The notes beneath the pieces were generated by a model. The model was not told where the DNA came from, searched no databases, and was given only the letters and a program-made list of their open reading frames with translations. From contig CAZZKJ010000005.1 of the NCBI GenBank assembly GCA_964654695.1, positions 1 to 64,000 on the forward strand: a DNA stretch of 64,000 nucleotides, written 5' to 3'. Position 1 is the first letter of the stretch, and every line of letters starts with the position of its first letter. This document shows, piece after piece, positions 36,928 to 45,654 of the stretch. Made by a program: the position numbers and the translations under genes. This DNA comes from CAZZKJ01 sp964654695 (lineage in GTDB: Bacteria > Krumholzibacteriota > Krumholzibacteriia > WVZY01).

Positions 36928-39718
36928 AATTTCATTCCTCGTAATCGTCCTTCTCCTGTTTATTTTTCCCATTAAAAGCCTTTCCCAGTATCCTTTCGGC
37001 AAGAACAAGGTCCATTACACGAAAAAAGACTGGAAAGTGCTTGAAACCGAGCATGTGGATGTATACCACTACCCCAGTGAAAAGGATCTTATAGTTCTCA
37101 TGGCTCCCATGATTGAAGAAACTTATTTGGAATACAGCAGATTATTCAATATTCAATTTCGCGGCCGGATGCCTTTGATTTTTTACAGCTCTCATTACGA
37201 TTTTCAACAGACAAATATAATACCGTCTCTGATTTCCGATTTTACCGCCGGATTTACCGATCTGATCAAGGGAAGAATAGCCATTCCTTTTTCAGGCTCA
37301 ATCGGAAGCCTCAGGCATGTTGTTAAGCATGAAATGGTTCATGCTTTCATGATTGAAAAACTTCATCAGGTGATGAACAAAAGAGGAAAATTCACTTATG
37401 CCCAACCTCCTCTGTGGTTGATTGAAGGGATGGCGGAATACATCGCCGATCCGAACTCCGACAGCAAGAGCTCAATGTTCGTTCGTGATGCCCTGCTCAA
37501 TGACAAGCTTCCTACATTGGAGAACATCTGGCGAATTGAGGGATCGTTCATGATGTACAAAGAAGGCGAGGCTGTCGTTCGATTCATCTCTAATAATTTC
37601 GGCGATGAAGCGATTATAAAAATAATGGATAACTGGTGGAGAAGCGATAATTTGAATGTGATACTCAAATCAACGATAAATATGAACCTGACGGAACTGA
37701 ACGACGCGTTCATGAAGAGTATCAAAAGAAGATATTACCCTGCGGTTCTGTCCGCCGGATTCGTTCAGGACGAAGGGAAGCAGCTTACGAAACCCCGCTC
37801 CTTTCATTCCCGTCCGGTCGTACTTGAAGCGGGTGACGGACGCATCGTGGTTAGCGCTCTCAGAGCCGAGAGCGGGGTGATAAACATTTCCAGGATTACG
37901 TTTGATGAAAACGGCCTGGTTTCGGAGAAAACGATAATAGAAGGCGGGCGCTCATCGGCCTTCGAATCAATACCCGCGCTTCGAAGCAAAATGGATGTCA
38001 AGGGCGACACACTTCTATTCGTTTCGAAAAAACAGGCTTCGGATGCAGTTTATTTATGGAACTGGAGACAAAATAAACGTTTAACAAGTTATTCTTTCGA
38101 TAACCTGAGTGTAATCTCTTCGCCCACATTATCGCCGGAAGGTAATAGAATTGTTTTCAGCGCCATAGATACAACAGGCTTGATGGACATATATCTTTAT
38201 GATATTTCGCAAAACAAGCTCCAACGTCTCACCGATGACCCGTATAGTGAGGATAATCCCGATTTTCATCCCACGAGAAATATTATCCTCTTCAGCTCCG
38301 ACAGGTGCCGTCCCGGGGTTAGGAACGCCGGAGGATTGTTTTTGATGAATCTGGATACGCGAGATATAACCCCGCTCAGTTCCTGCAATTCAAATTATGC
38401 CGATCCCGTCTGGTCACCCGACGGCAAAAGCATTTTGTTCAGTTCCGACTCAGATGGAATTTTCAATATTTATCAGTACCGAGACGGTTCGGAAACCCGT
38501 CAAACGAACGTCCTTGGAGGTGCGACCTCGCCATCATTTCTGCCGGATGGATCCGGTTTTGTAGCATCGTGTTATACGAATGCGGAGTTCCATATATTTT
38601 ACTTTCCCTTTATACGGGAGGGAAGGCAGCGCAAACTCATCGCCGCAAAAACCGATTCTATCCCGAACAGTTGGCTAGATGAATACAAAAATGAATTCAA
38701 TTATGAAAGCCGCGATTACAAGATGAAGCTCGGATTGGACCTGCTGGGCACAGGCATAGCAGTTGATCCCGATTTCGGCGATATAGGAAACGGAGCGGAA
38801 ATGGTTTTTACCGATCTTATGGGGAATCACCAGTTTTACGCCTTCATCGGCAATAGCTCCCAGGGACTGGATGATTTCTGGAAGAGTGTCAATATCGGAA
38901 TCACGTACGTCAATTTGAGCCGCAGGTTGAACTTTATGCTGGGAGCTTTTCATCTTACGTCTTTTTGGGGAGATTATTTTTCGCTTTTTCGATCGGAAAG
39001 AAGATATGGGGGTGTAGTAGGGGCAAGCTATCCGTTCAGCAAATTTTCACGAGCGGAAGGAACCTTGGTCGTGCGCGCCGTCGAGAGGGAAACGGATTTC
39101 GGCGATATTTTTACGGAAAGCCAAAGCAGTGTTCTGGCGACGTCTTTTTTGACCTATGTTGCCGATAATACGCTGTGGACCATAGGGGGCCCCCTGACAG
39201 GAACCAGGTACTACGTAACATCCGGGAACACGGCGGACCTGCTGGGCAGGGGTTTTGAGAGCACTACGCTTCATCTTGATTTAAGGAAATACTTTAAGTT
39301 ATCGCAGCGCGTGCTGCTCGCTGAGAGATTTATAAACCGCAATAGCTGGGGAAGCGATCTTCAGCTTTTTTATCTCGGAGGCGATTGGAGCCTGCGGGGA
39401 TATGATTTCAGGGAGTTCGTAGGCAGAAGCATATATCTCGTCAACAGCGAACTGAGATTCCCTCTTATAGATCATTTCAGCTTGTCGTTTCCATTCGGGA
39501 CGATTGAAATGCCATCCTTCCGGGGCGCGGTTTTCTTCGATGCCGGCAAAGCCGATCGTTTCATTGCCGATACCGGTTGGCTGGGAGCGGTCGGCGTCGG
39601 AGTTGAGCTCAACTTGGGATTTGCCCCGGTGATTCGAGTTAACTTTACACGCGTTACGGATTTCGATAATATTTCCAATGATACGAAATTCGGGTTGTTC
39701 ATAGGATACAATTACTGA
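36920..39718 (+). CDS. Protease-MA / TolB-like propeller / Omp85-like barrel fusion
   Basis: A 932-residue outer-membrane protein of three parts. A signal peptide (1-22, ending KSLSQ) leads to a metallopeptidase-like domain with HEMVH at 137-141 and the third ligand Glu169 in PPLWLIEGMAEYIA, the gluzincin (peptidase MA) pattern. Residues about 300-600 carry PD40/WD40-like TolB repeats (SSPTLSPEGNRIVFSAIDTTG, DNPDFHPTRNIILFSSDRC in parts, ADPVWSPDGKSILFSSDSDG). Residues 630-932 look like an Omp85/BamA-type beta-barrel with the loop-6 signature SLRGYDFREF (Arg826) and a C-terminal aromatic end (FGLFIGYNY). No POTRA domain is seen. Architectures of this type occur in uncultured FCB-like phyla; the function is not known to me. 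It might process or display secreted proteins. Confidence 0.8.
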   Translation: MHKISFLVIVLLLFIFPIKSLSQYPFGKNKVHYTKKDWKVLETEHVDVYHYPSEKDLIVLMAPMIEETYLEYSRLFNIQFRGRMPLIFYSSHYDFQQTNIIPSLISDFTAGFTDLIKGRIAIPFSGSIGSLRHVVKHEMVHAFMIEKLHQVMNKRGKFTYAQPPLWLIEGMAEYIADPNSDSKSSMFVRDALLNDKLPTLENIWRIEGSFMMYKEGEAVVRFISNNFGDEAIIKIMDNWWRSDNLNVILKSTINMNLTELNDAFMKSIKRRYYPAVLSAGFVQDEGKQLTKPRSFHSRPVVLEAGDGRIVVSALRAESGVINISRITFDENGLVSEKTIIEGGRSSAFESIPALRSKMDVKGDTLLFVSKKQASDAVYLWNWRQNKRLTSYSFDNLSVISSPTLSPEGNRIVFSAIDTTGLMDIYLYDISQNKLQRLTDDPYSEDNPDFHPTRNIILFSSDRCRPGVRNAGGLFLMNLDTRDITPLSSCNSNYADPVWSPDGKSILFSSDSDGIFNIYQYRDGSETRQTNVLGGATSPSFLPDGSGFVASCYTNAEFHIFYFPFIREGRQRKLIAAKTDSIPNSWLDEYKNEFNYESRDYKMKLGLDLLGTGIAVDPDFGDIGNGAEMVFTDLMGNHQFYAFIGNSSQGLDDFWKSVNIGITYVNLSRRLNFMLGAFHLTSFWGDYFSLFRSERRYGGVVGASYPFSKFSRAEGTLVVRAVERETDFGDIFTESQSSVLATSFLTYVADNTLWTIGGPLTGTRYYVTSGNTADLLGRGFESTTLHLDLRKYFKLSQRVLLAERFINRNSWGSDLQLFYLGGDWSLRGYDFREFVGRSIYLVNSELRFPLIDHFSLSFPFGTIEMPSFRGAVFFDAGKADRFIADTGWLGAVGVGVELNLGFAPVIRVNFTRVTDFDNISNDTKFGLFIGYNY

Positions 39719-39742
39719 TCTATTCAAGAGAGGAATAACCAT

Positions 39743-41455
39743 ATGCGGTGGTCCAGGTATTACCTGCCTACATACAAAGAAACGCCCAGCGACGCAGAGA
39801 TTCCCAGCCACAAACTTATGCTCAGGGCGGGAATGATAAAAAATCTCACATCAGGCGTCTATACGTTTTTGCCCATGGGATTGCGGGTATTGAGAAAAAT
39901 CGAAGACATAACGCGTGAAGAGATGGACGCTATCGGCTGTCAGGAAGTTTTAATGCCCGTACTACATCCAAGCGAGTTATATGAAGAAAGCGGCCGTTTC
40001 AAGCATTTCGGCCCCGAGCTGTTCAAACTGTATGACAGGAAGAAAAGACTGTTCGCCCTCGGCCCCACTCACGAGGAAGTAGTAACCGATCTGGCCAGGG
40101 TTGAAATAAACAGTTATAAGCAGCTTCCGCAGTGCCTCTATCAGATATTAACAAAATTCCGCGATGAAATCAGGCCGCGTTTTGGTGTTATGCGGGCACG
40201 GGAATTCATTATGAAGGACGCCTATAGTTTTCATGCGACCAGTGATTCCCTAGATGAAATGTACGAAAAAATGGCCGGGGCATATAAGCGCATACTCGAC
40301 CGCTGCGGATTAGAAAATGTCATGGTCGAAGCCGATGCCGGCAAGATAGGCGGAGATGTAAACCACGAATTCGTCGTAATTGCCGATAAAGGTGAAAGTG
40401 AAATTCTCAGATGTGAATGCGGTTATACGGCTAATTCCGAGAGAGCAGAGAGCCTGGGCAAAAAAATCGAACAGAAGGAAATACCCCTCGATAAACCGGA
40501 AATGGTCGATACTCCCGGAAAGAAAACCGTTGAAGAGGTTTGCACGTTTCTCAACTGCAGCCCATCGCAACTGGTCAAAACGCTTCTGTTTAAGAGCGCA
40601 GACCGTATCCTTGCCGTACTGGTTCCCGGCGACAGGACGCTAAACGAGAATAAGCTGATAAAATTGCTCGGCGATCCGTATATAGAACCACTCGATGAAG
40701 CCGGCGTAGAGGAAACAACGAAAGCCGAGGTTGGATTTGCCGGCCCCGTCGGATTGGACCCCAGCGTAAAGATTATCGCGGATCAGCTGCTCGAAAAATT
40801 CGAGGGAATGATTGTCGGTGCGAATGCAACCGATGCTCACATGCGCGGTGTGAAAATGGGACGCGATTTCAAGCCTGAATTAACTGCGGACATAAGCGCG
40901 GCCGAACCGGGGGATACGTGCAGGAAATGCCGGAAAGGAAAACTCCTTCTGCAGCGCGGCGTTGAACTCGGTCATATATTCAAACTGGACAAAAAATACA
41001 GCGAAAGCATGAACGCAACTTATCTCGATGACAAAAGCAGAGAGAATTTCTTCATAATGGGGTGCTATGGATTCGGAATCTCGCGAGCAGTGGCCGCTGC
41101 AATAGAACAGCACTATGACGATAAAGGGATAATTTGGCCTCCGGCTATCAGCCCTTTTCACGTCGTGATAACTCCTCTCAATATGAACGACGCACGCATA
41201 ATCGAATTTGCGGAATCAATAAACGATACTATGGTACGATCGGGCATTGAAACCCTTTTCGACGACCGCGACCTCCGGCCCGGGCGCAAGTTCAAGGACG
41301 CGGATCTCCTGGGAATTCCTTTGAGGATAACAATCGGCCGGAAAAGCCTCGAGGAAAACAAAGTCGAACTTTATTACAGGGCGGAGGACAGAACTACCAT
41401 GCTGGCAAGGGCCGATATAGGAAATGCGGTCAATGATTTTTATGGAACCGCCTAA
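39743..41455 (+). CDS. proS: Prolyl-tRNA synthetase ProS (bacterial type)
   Basis: A 570-residue class II aminoacyl-tRNA synthetase charging tRNA-Pro. Class II motifs are seen in RYYLPTYKETPSDAEIPSHKLMLRAG (parts), LMPVLHPSELYEESGR, FRDEIRPRFGVMRAREFIMKDAYSFH (parts) and GCYGFGISRAVAAAIEQH. The YbaK-like editing insertion is present (about 225-385). Length matches E. coli ProS (572). GAGGAATAACC precedes the ATG. It ends before a shared terminator with rpsT. Confidence 0.96.
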   Translation: MRWSRYYLPTYKETPSDAEIPSHKLMLRAGMIKNLTSGVYTFLPMGLRVLRKIEDITREEMDAIGCQEVLMPVLHPSELYEESGRFKHFGPELFKLYDRKKRLFALGPTHEEVVTDLARVEINSYKQLPQCLYQILTKFRDEIRPRFGVMRAREFIMKDAYSFHATSDSLDEMYEKMAGAYKRILDRCGLENVMVEADAGKIGGDVNHEFVVIADKGESEILRCECGYTANSERAESLGKKIEQKEIPLDKPEMVDTPGKKTVEEVCTFLNCSPSQLVKTLLFKSADRILAVLVPGDRTLNENKLIKLLGDPYIEPLDEAGVEETTKAEVGFAGPVGLDPSVKIIADQLLEKFEGMIVGANATDAHMRGVKMGRDFKPELTADISAAEPGDTCRKCRKGKLLLQRGVELGHIFKLDKKYSESMNATYLDDKSRENFFIMGCYGFGISRAVAAAIEQHYDDKGIIWPPAISPFHVVITPLNMNDARIIEFAESINDTMVRSGIETLFDDRDLRPGRKFKDADLLGIPLRITIGRKSLEENKVELYYRAEDRTTMLARADIGNAVNDFYGTA

Positions 41456-41497
41456 AACTCGCAAGGCTGCATTTTGTGGTGCGGCGCTCCCTATGTA

Positions 41498-41533
41498 AAA
41501 AAGCCCGTTCCTTTCATTAGGAATGGGCTTTTA
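41498..41533. terminator. Bidirectional Rho-independent terminator between proS and rpsT
   Basis: A 13-pair stem, AAAAGCCCGTTCC-type left arm (41499-41511) against GGAATGGGCTTTT (41520-41532), with one G-T pair and an eight-base loop. A runs on the left and T runs on the right allow termination on both strands, serving proS (+) and rpsT (-). Confidence 0.88.
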
Positions 41534-41550
41534 TAAAAACTTTTGCCAAT

Positions 41551-41784
41551 TCAAGGCGTCAGGCGCGACTTAAGCCTTCCGGCTTTCCGCTTGTGGATAA
41601 TTCCTTTCTTCGCCGCTTTGTCGAGAAAGGATTGAAGGGAAGCAACTCCTTCTTTCCTCTCTTCGGTCGGCATGCTCAAATACCTGCGAAGAGAAGTTTT
41701 CAGTGAACTCTTGGCTGAACGGTTCCGCTCCTGGCGCTTCAAATTGGTTTTAACGCGTTTCTTGGCCGATTTGTGCTGCGGCAT
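41551..41784 (-). CDS. rpsT: 30S ribosomal protein S20
   Basis: A 77-residue basic helical protein of the small subunit that binds 16S rRNA. The N-terminus MPQHKSAKKRVKTNLKRQER and the internal RNRSAKSSLKTSLRRYL and LDKAAKKGIIHKRKAGRLKSRL are standard for S20, though it is a little shorter than E. coli S20 (87). AAGGAGG lies before the start on the minus strand, and a good promoter is just upstream. Monocistronic. Confidence 0.96.
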   Translation of the reverse strand: MPQHKSAKKRVKTNLKRQERNRSAKSSLKTSLRRYLSMPTEERKEGVASLQSFLDKAAKKGIIHKRKAGRLKSRLTP

Positions 41785-41813
41785 TCAGTATCCTCCTTGG
41801 ATCATTTCCCATC

Positions 41814-41842
41814 AAGATATCATCTCCAGAATGCCCTGTCAA
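41814..41842 (-). promoter_or_regulatory. rpsT promoter
   Basis: On the minus strand TTGACA (41842-41837), a 17-base spacer and TATCTT (41819-41814). The start of transcription would be near 41807, giving a leader of about 22 bases that contains AAGGAGG. Confidence 0.62.
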
Positions 41843-41884
41843 GCCGATAGTTATGTATGGATTAGTGAATTTGGGAACATTTCC

Positions 41885-41913
41885 TTGAAAGGATGGCTTG
41901 ATCGCTATATCGT
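41885..41913 (+). promoter_or_regulatory. Possible xerD promoter
   Basis: TTGAAA (41885-41890), 17 bases, TATCGT (41908-41913), in the divergent gap with rpsT. The -10 match is only four of six. Confidence 0.35.
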
Positions 41914-41962
41914 TTGAAGGGGAACCGTTTTCCTGTTGATAAGACGTGGATCGGCAATCATT

Positions 41963-42862
41963 ATGGCGAAGAACCTGGATGCTGCGCTGGACGGATTCAT
42001 GGCTTTCTTGCGTGTTGAGAAAGCTCTAAGCACAAATACCGTAGAAGCCTACGGCAGAGATCTGGCGGCTTACATCGATACTCTTGAAAGCACGGGGGCT
42101 TTGGACTGCGGAAGTATTTGCGGCGAAATAGTCGAATTGCATATGGTCAGGCTTGCAAAAAGATCTCTGCGAGCTCGTTCGAGGGCAAGAGCTTTGTCGG
42201 CGATAAGGCAGTTTCATAGCTTTATGTTTCGCGAAGGAATGATCGGCGAAATTCCCGATGTGGCGGATCTGGTTCCCAAATTCGGTCGATCTGTGCCAAC
42301 AGTTCTCAGCATCGAACAGGTGGAAAAACTGCTGGAAACGCCCTCGGGCGATAGTCCATTGGGAATGCGTGACCGAGCCATGCTTGAAATCGCCTACGGA
42401 GCGGGACTCAGGGTGTCGGAACTGTGCGGTTTGACATTCGACGAAGTCTTCGAGCAGGAATGTGTGCTGATGATCAGAGGAAAAGGAGGAAAACAGCGGT
42501 TGGTTCCTTTCGGCCGAAAAGCCGCGGCCGCTCTAAAGGGATACCTGGACGGAGGCCGCCCCTTGATTGCCAAGCATTCGATCTGCAATCACGTGTTTCT
42601 CAACAAGAACGGCAAGAAAATCTCCCGTGTCGGTTTCGCAAAAAAGCTCAAATCATATGCCCGCGCGGCGGGTCTTGACGATGATATTAATCCTCACACC
42701 CTCCGGCATTCTTTCGCCACACATCTTCTAATCGGAGGAGCCGGTCTTAGATATGTACAGGAACTCCTAGGCCACGCTGATATTTCAACGACGCAGATAT
42801 ATACGAATATAGACACCGAACATCTTATCGAAGTGCATAAAGCTTTTCACCCCCGGGCATGA
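41963..42862 (+). CDS. xerD: Tyrosine recombinase XerD
   Basis: A 299-residue recombinase from ATG 41963; an in-frame TTG at 41936 would add nine residues. The N-terminal domain starts LDGFMAFLRVEKALSTNTVEAY. The catalytic set is complete: Arg in AGLRVSEL, Lys in IRGKGGKQRLVPFG, His-x-x-Arg in PHTLRHSFATHLL, His in LGHADISTTQ and Tyr in IYTN. XerD is chosen over XerC because the other recombinase sits in the xerC locus and this one is near scpA-scpB, as in several phyla. The two would act together at dif. Confidence 0.85.
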   Translation: MAKNLDAALDGFMAFLRVEKALSTNTVEAYGRDLAAYIDTLESTGALDCGSICGEIVELHMVRLAKRSLRARSRARALSAIRQFHSFMFREGMIGEIPDVADLVPKFGRSVPTVLSIEQVEKLLETPSGDSPLGMRDRAMLEIAYGAGLRVSELCGLTFDEVFEQECVLMIRGKGGKQRLVPFGRKAAAALKGYLDGGRPLIAKHSICNHVFLNKNGKKISRVGFAKKLKSYARAAGLDDDINPHTLRHSFATHLLIGGAGLRYVQELLGHADISTTQIYTNIDTEHLIEVHKAFHPRA

Positions 42863-42965
42863 AGTGCCCCCGAATAAAGATCGGAGTGGTGCAAGAGCTG
42901 AAGTAAAAGACATCCAGCAATCTTCGCAATCTGTCGGTAGAATACGAGATTAAAAATGAGAATTC

Positions 42966-42995
42966 TTGACATTTTGGCTTTCTTAAGCTTAGAAT
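42966..42995 (+). promoter_or_regulatory. trpS promoter
   Basis: TTGACA (42966-42971), an 18-base spacer and TAGAAT (42990-42995). Predicted start near 43002, giving a leader of about 75 bases. No T-box or leader-peptide structure was recognised in the leader. Confidence 0.58.
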
Positions 42996-43076
42996 CGGGC
43001 TTATTCATCAGGAGCAAACAGGATTCTGATAATATTTTTAGTGTTTCCGATCCACGCCGATAAACGATCGAGTCAA

Positions 43077-44066
43077 ATGAGCAAATCAAAAAAAATCATT
43101 CTAAGCGGCAATCGACCGACCGCCAGGCTGCATCTGGGCAACTACACAGGGGCTCTCGAAAACTGGGTGACTATGCAAAACGACTACGATTGTTTTTTTA
43201 TGGTTGCCGACTGGCATGTTCTTACAACTAATTACAAAGATACCTCTGCTATCGCAAATAATACGCGTGAAATGATCATAGACTGGTTAAGCGCAGGTCT
43301 CGATCCCGTAAACTGCACTCTCTTCGTTCAGTCGCATATCAAGGAGCATGCCGAGCTGTTTTTACTTTTTTCCATGCTTATAACCAAGCCGCGGCTGGAG
43401 AGGAATCCAACGCTCAAGGAGCAGGTCAAAGATCTGAACCTCGATGCCAATATAAGCTACGGCCACCTTGGGTATCCCGTGCTACAGGCTTCTGATATCC
43501 TGATGTACAGGGCAGACATTGTTCCTGTAGGCGAGGATCAGCTTCCGCACATCGAAATAACCCGCGAGATCGCCCGCAAGTTCAACCGCGAATTCGGGCG
43601 GATTTTTCCTCTTCCCGATGGCAAGCTCACCAGATTCCCTCGTTTTCCCGGTTTGGACGGCAAAAGAATGAGCAAGTCCCTGGGCAACACGATCGAATTA
43701 TCGGACGATGCCGATGTCATAAGGAAAAAAATCAAAACGGCATTCACAGATCCATCCCGGAAGCGCCGCAGCGATCCGGGACATCCGCTTAAATGCCTCA
43801 TTTATACTTACTGGACCAAATTCTCCCCTGTAGATACAGCAGAAATATCCGAAGCCTGTTCGACGGCCCGGATCGGATGCGTTGAATGCAAACAGCGGGT
43901 TGCCGAGGCGATTATAGACTATCTGGCTCCTTTTCATCAAAAGCGGCGGGAGCTTTCGAAAAATCCTTCCCAAATCAACGATGTTATTAACGGCGGTGAT
44001 TCAAAAGCCAGAAAACGGGCTGTTGAAACCATGAATGCCGTAAGAGAGAAGATAAAGATTGGCTGA
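43077..44066 (+). CDS. trpS: Tryptophanyl-tRNA synthetase TrpS
   Basis: A 329-residue class I synthetase charging tRNA-Trp. The HIGH-type motif is in SGNRPTARLHLGNYTGA and the KMSKS-type motif is GKRMSKSLGN. QASDILMYRADIVPVGEDQ is the tryptophan-site signature. A GTG at 43041 is in frame, but ATG 43077 gives the standard start (MSKSKKIILSG). Its stop overlaps the scpA TTG start, so scpA is translationally coupled. Confidence 0.94.
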   Translation: MSKSKKIILSGNRPTARLHLGNYTGALENWVTMQNDYDCFFMVADWHVLTTNYKDTSAIANNTREMIIDWLSAGLDPVNCTLFVQSHIKEHAELFLLFSMLITKPRLERNPTLKEQVKDLNLDANISYGHLGYPVLQASDILMYRADIVPVGEDQLPHIEITREIARKFNREFGRIFPLPDGKLTRFPRFPGLDGKRMSKSLGNTIELSDDADVIRKKIKTAFTDPSRKRRSDPGHPLKCLIYTYWTKFSPVDTAEISEACSTARIGCVECKQRVAEAIIDYLAPFHQKRRELSKNPSQINDVINGGDSKARKRAVETMNAVREKIKIG

Positions 44067-44916
44067 AGAAAACCTTGAATCCTACCGCGCCGAATTGGAA
44101 GGGATAAAAGCTCCTTTAGGTGTTATTCTCTTTTTAATTAAAAGGGATAATCTAAACATATATGACATCCCAATTGCGGAAATCACCCGCCAATATCTGG
44201 GATACATGGAACTAATGGACAAGCTGGATATAGAACTTGCCGGGGAGTTTTTCGTTCTGGCTGCTACGCTCATGCGCATAAAAGTCCAGATGCTTTTGCG
44301 AAGAAACGGCGACGAAGAGGATCCTCGCGAAGATTTGGTCCGCTCCCTGCTTGAGTACCAGAAGATGGTTGAAGCAGCCAAATCTTTTCAATCCCTGGAG
44401 GAAGAACGTTTCAAAGTATTTTCCAGGGCCGTCCCGGAAAAAGAAAAACAACATGAACCCGAAGTAGAATTCGAATTGAGTCTATTCGAGCTCATGAAAG
44501 CTTTTCGGGAAATAGCGGCAAATTTTGAAGAGGAAACAATCAGGGCAATTGAAACCGAAACATTCACCATAGAAGAAAAAGTCGAAGCTGTTTTATCGGC
44601 TCTCGCCGAAAAGAGCCAGGTAGATTTTTACGATCTTTTCGGATCGAGCCATTCACGCCTGGAGCTTATTGTAACATTCTTGGCTCTTTTGGAACTCATT
44701 AAGCGCGCTGAGGTCGAGGTAAGGCAGGAAGGTCCTTTCGGCCGAATTTGGCTTTATGCCACAGGACAGCAGGAGAGCATAATTGATGAAAATGACAAAA
44801 CTGAAAACATAAGCAACGCCAATCGGCCGAAACACCTTGATAGCGCTGATATTGATAATGAAAGAGTAAACCCGCGCCGCGATGATTCGCCGCATCACCT
44901 CCCTGGGGGAGATTAA
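44059..44916 (+). CDS. scpA: Segregation and condensation protein A
   Basis: The kleisin subunit of the SMC-ScpAB complex that compacts and segregates chromosomes. 285 residues. The N-terminal kleisin helix contains IKAPLGVILFLIKRDNLNIYDIPIAEITRQYL in parts; the usual FEGPLDLLL core is altered to IKAPLGVIL, a divergent form. The C-terminal winged helix (about 190-245) shows SQVDFYDLFGSSHSRLELIVTFLALLEL in parts. An acidic tail of about 40 residues follows. The only reasonable start is TTG 44059, overlapping the trpS stop. scpB follows after three bases. Confidence 0.88.
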   Translation: MAEENLESYRAELEGIKAPLGVILFLIKRDNLNIYDIPIAEITRQYLGYMELMDKLDIELAGEFFVLAATLMRIKVQMLLRRNGDEEDPREDLVRSLLEYQKMVEAAKSFQSLEEERFKVFSRAVPEKEKQHEPEVEFELSLFELMKAFREIAANFEEETIRAIETETFTIEEKVEAVLSALAEKSQVDFYDLFGSSHSRLELIVTFLALLELIKRAEVEVRQEGPFGRIWLYATGQQESIIDENDKTENISNANRPKHLDSADIDNERVNPRRDDSPHHLPGGD

Positions 44917-44919
44917 AAA

Positions 44920-45654
44920 ATGCTGGATCTAAACGAACTCGATAACATTGTCTTCTCTCTCCTGTTCGCATCCGACGAGCCATTATCGGCAAGAAGAATA
45001 GCGGCTGTCGTCAATGATACAAACGCTGCTGAGGTTAGAGATTCTCTGTTCCGTATAAATACGGAACTGCAAAATGGCAATTTGTGCATAAAACTTGAGA
45101 ATATCGCCGGCGGATATCAGTTAACCACAAAGCCCGAATTTGCCAGATATATAGCAGGGCTTTACACCGGTAAAAGAAAGCACAGACTATCTCGCGCGGG
45201 TATGGAAACCCTCGCCATCATAGCCTATAAGCAGCCTGTTACCAGGGCCGCGATAGAACAGGTAAGGGGTGTCAACTGCGGAGGCGTGCTGTCGACTCTC
45301 ATGGAAAGGTCCTTAATAAAAATAACCGGCAAGGATAAGGTCCTGGGCGCACCCTTCCTTTATGGAACGACAAGTGAATTTCTGGAATACCTCGGACTTA
45401 ACAACTTAAAGGATCTGCCAACGATAGAAGAACTTGAATCCGTCCTTGAGACCAAGGAAAAAGAGGGGGAAGAAGACGAGCATGACGAGCCCGCTACCGG
45501 TGAAGTTCTATCCGCACGGCCGCTTGAAAAACCATTCGAGCAAGCCTCGGAAAAATCGGGTGTCGAATCTTCCGGACCGCTTCTCGAAGACCAAACAGCC
45601 CAAAACCCTTTCGATGAAAAATCCAAAAAACCCCAAAGCGATGCCGAGTCTTGA
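44920..45654 (+). CDS. scpB: Segregation and condensation protein B
   Basis: Partner of ScpA in the condensin complex. The 244-residue protein has two winged-helix domains: LDNIVFSLLFASDEPLSARRIA (split) and KHRLSRAGMETLAIIAYKQPVTRAAIEQVRGVNC (split), the latter a hallmark of ScpB, then GAPFLYGTTSEFLEYLGL. After about residue 170 a long acidic, low-complexity tail (Glu/Pro/Ser-rich) extends the protein beyond the usual 190. The last 14 bases overlap rluB. GGGGGAG precedes the ATG. Confidence 0.92.
   Translation: MLDLNELDNIVFSLLFASDEPLSARRIAAVVNDTNAAEVRDSLFRINTELQNGNLCIKLENIAGGYQLTTKPEFARYIAGLYTGKRKHRLSRAGMETLAIIAYKQPVTRAAIEQVRGVNCGGVLSTLMERSLIKITGKDKVLGAPFLYGTTSEFLEYLGLNNLKDLPTIEELESVLETKEKEGEEDEHDEPATGEVLSARPLEKPFEQASEKSGVESSGPLLEDQTAQNPFDEKSKKPQSDAES

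Noticed and set aside
42855..42869. GGGCAT-GAA-GTGCCC hairpin over the xerD stop
   Set aside because: Six pairs with no T tract; probably chance.
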